Assembly (NCBI RefSeq): GCF_019915265.1 | Contig: NZ_CP082780.1 | Span: forward strand, 1,984,001 to 2,048,000 | Origin: Bacillus aquiflavi | Lineage (GTDB): Bacteria; Bacillota; Bacilli; Bacillales; Cytobacillaceae | Direction: 5' to 3' | DNA: 64,000 nt | Part shown: one piece after another, positions 54,977-64,000 of the stretch | Position numbering within the stretch: the first letter of the stretch is position 1 | Layout of the letters: the number at the start of each line of letters is the position of its first letter | Made by a program: the position numbers and the translations under genes | The notes under the pieces: generated by a model | Databases searched by the model: none | The model's input: only the letters and a program-made list of their open reading frames with translations | What the model was told of the DNA's origin: nothing

Positions 54977-55450
54977 TTATAGATTTTCAATCTTTTTAAG
55001 CCATTCACCTGTTTCAAAATGTATATAATAATAATTTAACAATCCATCATCACCTAAATAATATACTTCCCAAAGCGGGACGTTATTTTCCATTCCCATA
55101 CGAACTGAAATGATTTCTTTAGTGTTTTTTTCTGATTTTACAATATTGACTGCTTCTTTCTTTGAAATTCCTTCGCTTGCTTTTTTTACAATTGCCTTAC
55201 CTTTTTTTTCAGGTATAAATACAATAATTTCTTCTTTTTTTTCGTTTTTTCCGGTAACAGCGTAACTAGTTTCTTTTCCGTTATAAGTGTACACATCACC
55301 GATTGAAACAAGTTTTGTCTCTTTTTTTGCTTTAATTATAGCCGTTTCTTCTGCCTTCTTCATGGGCGAAACAGCATTGTAATACAATTTAAAAAACACG
55401 CCAATGACTATAACAACGATCGCCGAAATAATTAATATCCACTTCTTCAT
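54977..55450 (-). CDS. ypmB: YpmB, membrane-anchored PepSY-like protein (DUF5590)
   Basis: A 157-residue protein with an N-terminal membrane anchor (WILIISAIVVIVIGVFFKLY) and an extracellular region with two PepSY-like repeats (SPMKKAEETAIIKAKKETKL; EGISKKEAVNIVKSEKNTKE) and VPLWEVYYLGDDGLLNYYYI. Such domains often bind or restrain secreted enzymes. The ATG at 55450 has only a weak GAAGTG site. Between ypmA and aspB. Precise role unknown. Confidence 0.87.
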   Translation of the reverse strand: MKKWILIISAIVVIVIGVFFKLYYNAVSPMKKAEETAIIKAKKETKLVSIGDVYTYNGKETSYAVTGKNEKKEEIIVFIPEKKGKAIVKKASEGISKKEAVNIVKSEKNTKEIISVRMGMENNVPLWEVYYLGDDGLLNYYYIHFETGEWLKKIENL

Positions 55451-55463
55451 TTTATTCACTTCT

Positions 55464-55628
55464 TTATGTACGATAAATTGAAAAAATTGCTTTTTTTTCA
55501 TTATTAAGTGCTAAACCAAACATTAAATTCTTTTCTTTTAATGTTCGATTTAAGCAATCAACAATTTTATATAAATCAGGACTATTTTGAATTGTAATTG
55601 TCGACAACACTTCTACATTTCTCTCCAT
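55464..55628 (-). CDS. ypmA: YpmA (DUF4264)
   Basis: A 54-residue cytoplasmic protein, MERNVEVLSTITIQNSPDLY, then KIVDCLNRTLKEKNLMFGLA and a final FSIYRT. The pattern EVLST-I-SPDLYK-VD-LN-TLK-MFGLA...IYRT matches B. subtilis YpmA. The ATG at 55628 follows GGAGG by 12 bases; the frame is open to 55676. First gene of ypmA-ypmB-aspB. Function unknown. Confidence 0.85.
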   Translation of the reverse strand: MERNVEVLSTITIQNSPDLYKIVDCLNRTLKEKNLMFGLALNNEKKAIFSIYRT

Positions 55629-55706
55629 TACTCGTAAAATCCTCCTCATAACTAATAAAATTGGAATGATTTTCATTTTATTAGCTACAAATAATTTATA
55701 TCAATC

Positions 55707-55715
55707 ATTATAACA
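55707..55715 (-). promoter_or_regulatory. Extended -10 promoter of ypmA-ypmB-aspB
   Basis: Read leftward, TGTTATAAT is a perfect extended -10. A good -35 was not found. Confidence 0.45.
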
Positions 55716-55762
55716 GGAGAAACCTCTTTACGATCTTTTTTTTTTTTATTTTTTTCGAATAA

Positions 55763-56605
55763 TTATTCGAATTGATTATCATTTGAAATTGTAATGATAT
55801 CATAATTAGAATTCGTAAATTTCAAGCTGACAGTACCATGTTTTTTTGTAAAATATACATCGATCCATGTATCACTCAGCTTTTTAAAAAGCTCACTGCT
55901 CGGTTTTACTTCATTTGAATAAAATAATATCGCTACTTGTGGATCCATATGTTTAATTAATTTTTCCGAAATACCGCTTTCTTCACCAAACCCCGGTAAT
56001 TTAACAACATTCACATCAGAAAGTTGTTGATCCATTAAACTTTGCTCTGCTCTTTTACTTGTAGAGCTCATATAAAAAATTCGATGATTAAAAAATCTAA
56101 ACGATATATCTGTTCCTTCGTCTTTTTTATTGCCGTCAAACAAACTTTCAAGCACTAAATGAGGCAAAATCTGTTGTTTAGTACCTGTTTTTAATTCTTT
56201 CATTTGTAAATGAGCGTACTGTTGCTTTAAGCCTTGAACTATATAGCTACTTGCTATGAGCTCGTTTACATCGTACTGTTCAATAAGCCATTTTAAGTTG
56301 ACGTTACAGTAGCTTGATATTTTCGTCAACACAATAGCCGAAATATTTTTAACATCGTAAAGCTCTAGGAGACGCTCAAGTTCTTTTTCCGTTCCTTCTC
56401 CCCCGGTATTAATTAGAATATTCTCTCCGTTTCCGTGTTGAATAAGAGTTGCTTCGCCATCGGAAAGGAAAAAGAAAGTAAGCCCTAACTCATTTTCTTT
56501 TAAGTTTAAATCAATACTCTCGACTTCAACAGGTATTGTTGGTGTTTGGACTGGGGTATAAAACCAGCTTGTCAAAAAGAGTATTGCAGCAAATAACATA
56601 TTCAT
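55763..56605 (-). CDS. Degenerate ComEC-like metallo-beta-lactamase-fold protein
   Basis: A 280-residue protein with an N-terminal hydrophobic signal or anchor (LFAAILFLTSWFY). The rest follows the metallo-beta-lactamase domain of ComEC-type proteins strand by strand: GEATLIQHGNGENILINTGG (normally G-DA-LI...LIDTGG), then LTKISSYCNVNLKWLIEQYD where the metal motif LTHxHxDHxGG is expected, and NVVKLPGFGEESG where VLKVxHHGS is expected. All the expected metal-binding histidines are therefore replaced. It is probably a non-enzymatic, exported or anchored protein. ATG follows GGAGG. Single gene between ypmA and dinG. Confidence 0.7.
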   Translation of the reverse strand: MNMLFAAILFLTSWFYTPVQTPTIPVEVESIDLNLKENELGLTFFFLSDGEATLIQHGNGENILINTGGEGTEKELERLLELYDVKNISAIVLTKISSYCNVNLKWLIEQYDVNELIASSYIVQGLKQQYAHLQMKELKTGTKQQILPHLVLESLFDGNKKDEGTDISFRFFNHRIFYMSSTSKRAEQSLMDQQLSDVNVVKLPGFGEESGISEKLIKHMDPQVAILFYSNEVKPSSELFKKLSDTWIDVYFTKKHGTVSLKFTNSNYDIITISNDNQFE

Positions 56606-56671
56606 CTTTCATTCCTCCAAATGTTGTCAATGGGGATGTCGATAAATATAGCGTATGTTATTTGCCAAGTT

Positions 56672-59473
56672 TCATAACCATTTTTGAATAAAGCTTATCG
56701 TTTCTTTCATTTTTTTCGTTGTTATTGGAACAGATGGAATCGATTGTAAAAATGTTTTTCCGTATCTTTTCGTAATCAATCTGCGATCAAACACAATGAT
56801 GATACCTCGATCTGTTTCGTTTCTAATGAGTCTTCCAAAGCCTTGCTTAAAACGTAAAACGGCCTCAGGTATCGATAATTTATAAAAAGGGCTTCCACCC
56901 TCTCTTTCAATTTGTTCACTTTTTGCTTCGGTTAATGGTTCATTTTTGGTGAAGAAAATGGCAGTCTTACGATTACTAAACAAGATAAATCTTCTCCAGG
57001 AATATCAACTCCCTCCCAAAAACTGCTCGTTCCAAATAAAATCGCTTTCTCAAAACGCCGGAAATTCCTCATTAATCTTATTCGGCTACCACTAGTTATT
57101 CCTTGGGCAATCAAAACAAAATCCTCTAAAAAGCCGCTTTCTTTAATTAACTCATGTGTGTTTTTTAACATTTCATGAGATGTGAATAAAATTAACATTC
57201 GTCCTTGCGTTGCTTCAGCAATGGAAATGATGTATTCAGTAATTGCTGAAACGTACTCATCCGTATTTACAGTGTTGATTTCTGGTAAATCCTCCGGGAT
57301 AATTAGCTGAACTTGTTTGTCATAATTAAATGGTGAAGCAATTTGTTTTAATGACGGATTAAAAGAAGTTAATCCTAGTTCATTTAGTATGTTTTTAAAA
57401 GAGTTGTTTACTGTTAATGTTGCTGATGTTAAGATAACACTTTTTTTATCAGTAAATAAATGATCTTTTAAAACATTTGAAACATTAAGCGGTTCTCCAT
57501 ATATGATTGTTTTATGATCCTTTGCCCGCATATCAATTTCAATCCAGGTTACAAAATCGCAAGCGGGATGAATGAATAAGCGGTCAACAGCATTGATTAT
57601 TTTTTCTAAATCATTTAAAGTTGTTTCGAGTTCAGTCAAGACTAATTTTTGGGCTGCTGATAATTGATGTTGCATAACTAAATTTATCCGACTTCTTAAG
57701 TTTGAAATTAGTTCTTTAATCATGTTATAAAAACGTTCTGCCTCGATTAAAAGTGCTGACGACTCACGGTTATTTTCACTTTTAAAGCGAAATGCCGCTT
57801 TCTTCATATTTGACTTTTGGCTGCTTACTCCCTTTAGAGCATATGCTCTTGCAGTCGAAAAAAATTGTTCGACTTCAAAAACTGCATCAGTGATCATTTC
57901 ATTTATTTCAAAAGAATGAATGAGATCTTTCTTTTTTAAATCTACTTCGTTAACGATCTGTTCAAGCTGATAAAAAAGTTGTTTTTGTTCATATGTGCCG
58001 AGTCTGCCAAAAAGAAGTTTCAACAAAATATAATCGACTTTAAAACCAAAATGTTTGCCAGCTGCTTTTACAAATTGGTGGGCTTCATCAATAATTGCTT
58101 CTTCATATTCAGGTAAAAATGATTGCTCGGAAGATAAATCTGTAACAAGAAGTGAATGGTTTGTAATAATGATATTGGCGGACTTTGCTCTTTTTCTTGC
58201 TAATAAGTAATAATCTCTTGATAACCACGCTTTATTTCTCAAATATTTTTGTTTCATCATTTTTTATTTTGTTCCAATAGATTTCTCCGCCACTTGATAA
58301 ATTTAATTCATCTACATCTCCGGTTTTCGTCATCGTAAGCCAGACAAGAATTTGCATTTTTGTTAAAGTTGTATCGTAATTTAAGTCATCATTTTTTAAT
58401 GTTTGGACAAATTTTTCCAAATTAATATAGTGATTTCGCCCCTTTATCAGTGCAATATTTATCAGGAAAGGAAGCATTTTTTCTAACAGTGGAATTTCCT
58501 TATTCAATAGCTGTTCCTGAAGTAAGGTCGTATACGTGCTAATCATTACCGGTTTTTCTGTTTGTTTTGCATAAAATGCTGCAGGGATTAAGTAAGCTAA
58601 AGACTTTCCGACACCTGTCCCCGCTTCAATGACTGCATGATGACTATGCTGCAATGCATCATACACTTCGTCCATCATTTCATATTGTCCCAGCCTGCGT
58701 TCAAACGATGGTAAGGTGGGCTTTAGCAGTGCATCTTTTTCCTCTTCATTGTCTGGATATAAAAAAGAATTACGATCCTCATCCCCATCCTGTAAATAAG
58801 CTTCCTTTTTTAAAGCAAGCCCATTAAAGATCTCGAGATCATTTGGCAGTTGTTCAATCGTTCGATTTTTAATTGTTAAAAGCTCTGCAAAAAGTGAATG
58901 GATATCACTTTTCAACCTTGTTGAAAGTGTCGTTAGCATTTGCAATGTTTTTTCAGGCAGTACCATAAGTTTTTCGACCATTTTTAAAAATAATTGTGCC
59001 GTAACATATGCGTCACTATCAGCTTGATGTGGACGGTTATGATTAAGCCCTTCTTGGATCGCAAGCTCATTTAATTGGTAGCTGTCGGCAGTTGGAAATA
59101 CAACTCGTGCCATTTCAACTGTATCAATAATTGGAACAGATAAGTCTTTATAGCCAGCAGCTATTAATTCATCTTGAAGAAACGTTAAATCAAAGAATAC
59201 ATTATGAGCGACAAAATAGGCTCCCTCTAGCATTGATAAAATTGTTGGCGCAATTTCTGAAAACAATGGTGCTTCCTTTACCATGTGATCATCAATCTTT
59301 GTTAATCCTTCGATAAAAAGAGGAATTTTCTTTTCAGGATTAACTAAAGAAGAATATGTATCAACAATACGGCCTTGTTCAATGACAACAGCTGCAAATT
59401 GAATAATTTTATCACTTTTTTTTACTGAGTTTCCTGTAGTTTCTAAATCTACGATAACAAATTTATTTTTCAT
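56672..59473 (-). pseudogene. dinG: DinG family helicase/exonuclease, broken by two frameshifts
   Basis: The dinG gene is in three frames. Part 1 (59473-about 58265): DEDD 3'-5' exonuclease VIVDLETTGNSVKKSDKIIQ and Walker A EAGTGVGKSLAYLIPAA. Part 2 (to about 56947): ITNHSLLVTDL, DEAH box IIDEAHQF and FWEGVDIPGEDL. Part 3 (to 56672): RFKQGFGRLIRNETDRG. Removing one base from the A6 run at 58260-58265 and adding one to the A5 run at 56943-56947 restores a single protein of about 930 residues, normal for Bacillus DinG. The Fe-S cysteines of E. coli DinG are absent, as in other Firmicutes. Real loss or sequence error undecided. Confidence 0.87.
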
Positions 59474-59581
59474 ATTCCTTACACCTCAAACATTATGTCA
59501 AACAAAACGGTATCATAAAAAGAAGAAAAGTAAAAGACATCTTAAACTTTACTGCTCAATTTCACGCCCATTATTTTCGTT

Positions 59582-59612
59582 AAAAAAGAAAAACTCCCTA
59601 ATACGGGAGCTA
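59582..59612 (-). terminator. Terminator of the panBCD operon
   Basis: Read leftward, CTCCC-gtatta-GGGAG runs into TTTTTCTTTTTT. Confidence 0.8.
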
Positions 59613-59615
59613 ATA

Positions 59616-59999
59616 CTATAAAATAGTTGCTTCTGGTTCTGTATGAATTAATTCTTTAATTTGATTATTTTCGTCCATAATGGCTACCTTAGGTTTATGA
59701 GTTAAAACATTATTTTCAGCAACCAATACATATGAAATAATGATTACGATGTCACCTTTTTGAACGAGCCTAGCCGCAGCCCGTTTAAAAACAAAAACAC
59801 CGCTTCCTCTTTCTCCTGGGATAATATATGTTTCAAACCGAGCACCATTATTGTTATTAACAATTTGTACTTTTTCATTGGCAACCATGCCGACAGCATC
59901 TAAAATATCTTCGTCGATTGTAATACTTCCAACGTAATCTAAATTTGCTTCCGTTACACGTGCCCGATGGATTTTTCCGTTCATCATCGTACGAAACAT
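59616..59999 (-). CDS. panD: Aspartate 1-decarboxylase (pyruvoyl enzyme)
   Basis: Makes beta-alanine from aspartate for pantothenate. 127 residues, normal size. The self-cleavage site is the Gly-Ser in [13 protein letters not shown]: cleavage turns the serine into the pyruvoyl cofactor. [19 protein letters not shown] and [17 protein letters not shown] are typical. The ATG follows GAGAGGAAG. Last of panB-panC-panD, 26 bases after panC. Confidence 0.97.
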   Translation of the reverse strand: MFRTMMNGKIHRARVTEANLDYVGSITIDEDILDAVGMVANEKVQIVNNNNGARFETYIIPGERGSGVFVFKRAAARLVQKGDIVIIISYVLVAENNVLTHKPKVAIMDENNQIKELIHTEPEATIL

Positions 60000-60025
60000 C
60001 TATTTTCTTCCTCTCGTAAAATTTT

Positions 60026-60871
60026 TTATATCGTGATAATGATGTTATCGATTAAGCGGGCATGTGAAAATTTTACAGCCAGAGCAATAATGAATGTTCC
60101 TGTGAGCATAGTCATTTCTTTTAACTCCGGGTAAGAATAGATTTCTACATAGTCAATAGAACCGCTCGTATTGTTTAAAAGATAATTAGTAATAAATTGG
60201 ATCACTGTTTCTCTGTCCCGCTCTCCGTCATCGATCATTTCTTTTGCTGATAGTAAACTTTTGTATAAATGACGGGCTTCCCCCCGTTCTTGCTCCAATA
60301 AATTTGTGTTACGAGAACTTTTTGCTAATCCGTCTTCTTCACGAACTGTCTCGCAAGGAATTAACTCGATTGGAAAATGAAAGTCCTTTATCAACCAATC
60401 AACAACTGCTACTTGCTGTGCATCTTTTAAACCAAAATATACTCGGTTTGGTTTTACGATATGAAACAGCTTAGTTAATACGGTTGCTACTCCATCAAAA
60501 TGACCGGGACGCGATTTCCCGCACATCACATCTATCCGCTCTTGAACAACTACTTTAACGGAAGGCTGCCTTGGATACATTTCAACACTAGATGGACAGA
60601 ATAAATAGTCAACCCTTTCGTTAAGAGCAATTTCCTTATCACGGTCAAGATTGCGTGGATAAGCAGAAAAATCTTCTGTCGGTCCAAATTGAAGCGGATT
60701 TACAAAAATACTTAACACAACTAGATCATTTTCTTGTCTTGCTTTCTTAAGTAAAGACATATGGCCATCATGCAAATATCCCATTGTCGGCACAAAGCCA
60801 ATGGTCTTTCCATATTTTTTTAATTTAATCATCTCTGTTTGCATATCGTGAATGGTTGTAAAGACTTTCAT
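60026..60871 (-). CDS. panC: Pantothenate synthetase
   Basis: ATP-dependent ligase joining pantoate and beta-alanine, 281 residues. HIGH-like motif GFVPTMGYLHDGHMSLLKKA, substrate segments FVNPLQFGPTEDFSAYPR and VYFGLKDAQQVAVV, and the KMSKS-like SSRNTNL are present. The start lies six bases after the panB stop; the ribosome site lies within the panB end. Confidence 0.97.
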   Translation of the reverse strand: MKVFTTIHDMQTEMIKLKKYGKTIGFVPTMGYLHDGHMSLLKKARQENDLVVLSIFVNPLQFGPTEDFSAYPRNLDRDKEIALNERVDYLFCPSSVEMYPRQPSVKVVVQERIDVMCGKSRPGHFDGVATVLTKLFHIVKPNRVYFGLKDAQQVAVVDWLIKDFHFPIELIPCETVREEDGLAKSSRNTNLLEQERGEARHLYKSLLSAKEMIDDGERDRETVIQFITNYLLNNTSGSIDYVEIYSYPELKEMTMLTGTFIIALAVKFSHARLIDNIIITI

Positions 60872-60877
60872 TATTTA

Positions 60878-61708
60878 TTATCCTCCGTATAGTGCGTGAA
60901 GTTCTTCTTCTTTCATTGTAAAGCTATGCTCATTTTTTGGAAACGAGCTTTCTTTCACTTCTGCCACATAACTTTTTATGCTGCTTACAATTTGTTCGCT
61001 TACGTTCTCATATTGTTTAACAAATTTAGGGACTCGGTTGACCCCATAGGTAATTAAATCATGGTAAACAAGAACTTGTCCGTCAGTATAAGCACCAGCC
61101 CCAATCCCAATTGTCGGAATTGAAAGCGTATGCGAAACTTCTTGAGCTAACTGCTTCGGAATACATTCTAATACAAGTGCGAAAGCACCAGCTTCTTCAC
61201 ATTTTTTTGCATCTTCAATTAATTTTTTCGCAGCTGCGGCACTCTTCCCTTGTACTTTATAGCCTCCTAAAACACCAACTGATTGTGGCGTTAAACCTAG
61301 GTGAGCCATGACTGGTATTCCTGCTTTTGTTAATGAGGAGATTTTTTCAATAACTACATCTCCTCCTTCAACTTTAACTGCATGTGCACCGCCTGTTTGC
61401 ACAAGCTGAGCAGCTGATTTCAACGTTTCATTAATTGATAAATGGTATGTCATAAATGGCATATCAGCAACGATAAACGTATTAACTGCTCCTCTTTTAA
61501 CTGCTTTTGTATGATGGATCATGTCATCTAACGTGACTGAAACAGTCGACTCATAACCTAAAACGACCATGCCTAGTGAATCGCCGACTAGTAGAAGATC
61601 AACGCCTGCTTCTTCAGCCAATTTAGCAGATGGGTAATCATAAGCAGTAATCATCGCTAGCTTTTCACCTTTGTTCTTCATTTGGATAAAATCTGTTGTT
61701 TGCTTCAT
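60878..61708 (-). CDS. panB: 3-methyl-2-oxobutanoate hydroxymethyltransferase
   Basis: First enzyme of pantothenate synthesis; transfers a one-carbon unit from methylene-THF to ketoisovalerate. 276 residues with a TIM barrel: [62 protein letters not shown] and IGIGAG are all family motifs. ATG follows AAGGAGG. First gene of the operon, with a structured leader upstream. Confidence 0.97.
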   Translation of the reverse strand: MKQTTDFIQMKNKGEKLAMITAYDYPSAKLAEEAGVDLLLVGDSLGMVVLGYESTVSVTLDDMIHHTKAVKRGAVNTFIVADMPFMTYHLSINETLKSAAQLVQTGGAHAVKVEGGDVVIEKISSLTKAGIPVMAHLGLTPQSVGVLGGYKVQGKSAAAAKKLIEDAKKCEEAGAFALVLECIPKQLAQEVSHTLSIPTIGIGAGAYTDGQVLVYHDLITYGVNRVPKFVKQYENVSEQIVSSIKSYVAEVKESSFPKNEHSFTMKEEELHALYGG

Positions 61709-61936
61709 TCTATTTCCTCCTTTTTTAGGAAAGAGAAAATGAAACGTTTATCAATTGACGACACGAAAAGGGATCCATTAAAAAAGCAGAAGGATCCCGT
61801 TCAATCTTTTTAATGTTCCATCCCTCTGTCCCGGTCCTAAAATGGATCTAGGCAGATATCCGTTTTTATTCTTATTTTCTGTAAAGGTGCAGTTCTTATT
61901 CGATACCGCCCAAAAGAATTATATCAAAACTCTATT
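61709..61936 (-). promoter_or_regulatory. Leader and promoter of panBCD with terminator-like hairpin (possible pan RNA motif)
   Basis: An extended -10 TGATATAAT (read leftward, at about 61925-61917) starts a leader of about 200 bases. It contains paired segments (TCCAT...ATGGA enclosing GGACCGGGACAG) and then a hairpin GGGATCC-N15-GGATCCC followed by TTTT (61768-61800), shortly before the ribosome site. A conserved pan RNA motif is known ahead of panB in Firmicutes; this leader may be an example, but I cannot confirm the consensus by eye. Confidence 0.5.
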
Positions 61937-62033
61937 AATCTTTCTACAAAAAAACTAAAAATTAAAAGAAATCACTGAATTTTCCCACTATATGAACTGA
62001 AGCTTTAAGAAATTAAGAAAAGGAAATCAGTTT

Positions 62034-63022
62034 TTAATCTGCTGATAAATCAATATCTGCAGAATAAATATAGTGTTTTTCCCCAAGTTTATCTTCCATT
62101 ATCAACACTCCGTCTTCTGTGATCCCTAATGCTGTTCCTTTAATTGAACCGGACAGTGTTCTCGCAATGATTTGTTTGCCTATACTGATTGCATAGCTTT
62201 CCCACAATAATTTTATCGGATGAAAACCTTTTTCTAAATAAAGTAAATAAAGTGTTTCCAACTTAGATAAAAAGACTTTGATTAATTCGGCCCTTTTAAT
62301 CGGCTCTCCTTTTTCAAGAAAAATGGATGTCGCAATTGAACGAAGTTCTTCAGGGAAATCTTCCGCTTTTTGATTAGCATTTATTCCTATCCCAATAATA
62401 ATTGAAAAAATTCGATCCGCTTCTGCTTGAAGCTCTGTTAAAATACCGGCAAGCTTTTTTCCATTTATTAAAATATCATTCGGCCATTTAATATGTGCTC
62501 TTATACCACTTACTTCTTCTATTGCTTGTACAGCAGCAACAGCAGTAATTAATGTTAGCTGCGGTGCTTTCGGAATTGGAATATTTGGCCGTAAAATAAT
62601 ACTCATCCAGATACCCGTCGATTTTGCAGAATGCCAATTTCTAGCAAGTCGTCCTCTTCCTTTAAGCTGCTCTTCCGCTACGATAACCGTTCCCTCAGGT
62701 ACACCTTTATAAGCAAGTTTTTTGCGCAATTTTTTTGTGTTGAATCAACCGTTTCCTCATAATGAATGAGTGATCCTAATAATTTTGTTTTTAAACCTAG
62801 ACGGATTTCATCTGCAGTTACTTTTTCTGGTGTTTTTATAATACGATATCCTTTTTTACGAACTGCCTCTAACTCAAAGCCTTCTTTACGCAGCTCTTCA
62901 ATATGCTTCCAAACAGCAGTACGGGAACAACCAAGTAAATCAGCTAAATATTGACCAGATAAATACTCCCCATCCGCATTTGAAAAAGCATTAAGCAATT
63001 GTTTCCTCAGCTCCGATTGCAT
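62034..63022 (-). pseudogene. birA: Biotin ligase/repressor BirA, frameshifted
   Basis: Biotin-[acetyl-CoA carboxylase] ligase and biotin-operon repressor. The N-terminal part (63022-about 62735) has the winged helix LADLLGCSRTAVWKHIEELR and ends with YEETVDSTQ. The C-terminal part (to 62034) has the biotin loop GRGRLARNWHSAKSTGIWMS, the lysine motif IKWPNDILINGKKLAGIL and GIGINAN. The frame is lost at A7 (62730-62736) and A6 (62718-62723). Removing one A from each gives STQKIAQKLAYKGVPEG, matching the length of known BirA there. BirA is essential in relatives, so sequence error or slippage is more likely than true loss. It overlaps cca. Confidence 0.88.
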
Positions 63023-64000
63023 TTTCTGACCCACTCCTTTATTACTTCTTTACGGTTAGCAAGATTCCCCTCTACTACACTTGTCTCGATTTCCGCCAGC
63101 AATTGTTTTAACCACGGTCCGCCTTTTTGATTTAGCCATTCCATTAAATCTTTACCATTTGCATCAAGTTCAGAACGTTCTTTAATTGGTAATCGATCGT
63201 ATTGACTTAGCCACTTAAAAATGGAGGAAAAGTTACGATTCGTAATTACACAGTATAGTCGTTCAACTTTTTCTATATTTTCTCGCCCTGTTCGATACAA
63301 TTGCTCCTTCGTCCATTCGTTATGTAAACGGTTGTGTAACGAAGATAATAATAGCTTTACTTGTTTTATTTGCTTAAGTGACAATTTCCATTTTCTTAAT
63401 ATCTTTTCTACATTTATGACAGAAATTTCACACGAAAATAGCAAAAGAGTCCAAAGTTCGTCTAATGAAAGCTTGTCTAATTGATAGTTTGTCATTCGAA
63501 TGATGCCATCGCCTTTTTCTGCTAATCCCGGCAAATGATGATGCAATCGAGTTTCAACAAGTAAACGCAGAGCTTGAACAGAACCTTCTCCAATGAGAAG
63601 TTTTTCAAATTCATTTGCTATTCTTTCTATCGCAATTTTTGTCAATAAATAACCATATTCTATTAATGCTCGCTTCGTGTTTTCTTCTATCGTAAATTGT
63701 AATTGACTAACAAAGCGAACTGCTCTCATCATTCGTAAAGCATCTTCTTTGAATCGCGCTTCTGCGCTGCCGACGGTTACAATTTCCCGTTTCAAGATCG
63801 CTCTTTTACCCGCAAACGGATCTATGATTTTACCGTTTTTATCCATAGCAATCGCATTCATCGTGAAATCCCGTCTTCGTAAATCTTCTTCAAGCGATCG
63901 AATAAAGGTAACTCCCTTTGGACGGCGAAAATCTTTATATTCTGCTTCCGTACGAAAAGTAGTGATTTCATATGTCATATTTTCAAATAGGACAAGCACG
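63007..64000 (-). CDS. cca: CCA tRNA nucleotidyltransferase (N-terminus outside window)
   Basis: Adds or repairs the CCA end of tRNAs without a nucleic-acid template. About 331 C-terminal residues are present; the catalytic GSxxRDxLLG and DxD at the N-terminus lie beyond the window. Visible: TYEITTFRTE, RRRDFTMNAIAMDKNGKIID (motif C), FKEDALRMMRAVRFVSQLQF (motif D, nucleotide selection) and ERIANEFEKLL. Length and neck/body domains are normal. The 3' end overlaps birA by 16 bases, as expected for the Bacillus cca-birA pair. Confidence 0.95.
   Translation of the reverse strand, partial: VLVLFENMTYEITTFRTEAEYKDFRRPKGVTFIRSLEEDLRRRDFTMNAIAMDKNGKIIDPFAGKRAILKREIVTVGSAEARFKEDALRMMRAVRFVSQLQFTIEENTKRALIEYGYLLTKIAIERIANEFEKLLIGEGSVQALRLLVETRLHHHLPGLAEKGDGIIRMTNYQLDKLSLDELWTLLLFSCEISVINVEKILRKWKLSLKQIKQVKLLLSSLHNRLHNEWTKEQLYRTGRENIEKVERLYCVITNRNFSSIFKWLSQYDRLPIKERSELDANGKDLMEWLNQKGGPWLKQLLAEIETSVVEGNLANRKEVIKEWVRKCNRS

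Overview
This window is chromosomal DNA of a low-GC, endospore-forming member of the Bacillaceae. The evidence is spore genes (sspL, sspM, cotD, yppG, an Hsp20 gene behind a sigma-K-like promoter), a class-B RNase P RNA, Firmicute riboswitches (T-box, purine, preQ1), AAGGAGG ribosome sites and mostly AT-rich codons. From about 13.4 kb to the end, most genes follow the gene order I recall for the Bacillus subtilis stretch between cca and ypdP/ypeP. Species cannot be fixed from the sequence.

Layout. 1-8.5 kb: a divergent catabolic locus. Leftward run an omega-amino-acid aminotransferase, a semialdehyde dehydrogenase, an amino-acid permease and a hydantoinase/oxoprolinase A subunit cut by the window edge. 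Rightward run a class III CoA-transferase and a glutaryl-CoA-dehydrogenase-like enzyme. Together they fit lactam or 5-aminovalerate breakdown through glutarate to crotonyl-CoA. Both arms have strong sigma-A promoters and leaders with terminator-like hairpins. 8.5-13.4 kb: an accessory stretch with decayed sequence, an alpha/beta hydrolase, cspD, a histidine-kinase relic and brnQ under an isoleucine-type T-box. 13.4-24.4 kb: preQ1 riboswitch and ypdP, ypeP, a DMT transporter, sspL, ypcP, a sulfurtransferase, the double dynamin DynA, an apparently Fur-controlled 43-residue membrane protein, and bpsA-bpsB (alkylpyrone synthesis). 24.4-32 kb: pbuX-xpt with a guanine riboswitch, a ba3-type cytochrome oxidase (cbaD-cbaB-cbaA), a DMT transporter and carboxypeptidase ypwA. 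32.5-36 kb: response regulator, frameshifted histidine kinase and lipoprotein. 36.6-50 kb: ypvA, ypsC, rnpB, gpsB, ypsA, spore-coat genes, yppE/yppC, recU, ponA and an IS1182 remnant. 50-64 kb: ypoC-nth-dnaD, asnS, aspB-ypmB-ypmA, a degenerate metallo-beta-lactamase-fold protein, dinG, panBCD, birA and cca.

Points of special interest: (i) the proposed lactam/5-aminovalerate locus with two uncharacterised leader RNAs; (ii) a dispersed 105-122 bp intergenic repeat with imperfect inverted ends (three copies and a fragment); (iii) the small gene under paired Fur boxes; (iv) single-base length changes in A/T runs that break the histidine kinase, dinG, birA and probably ypsA, suggesting homopolymer sequence errors, mismatch-repair loss or slippage-dependent expression; (v) a ComEC-like protein lacking the metal-binding histidines. 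No tRNA, 5S/16S/23S rRNA, CRISPR array or prophage was seen.
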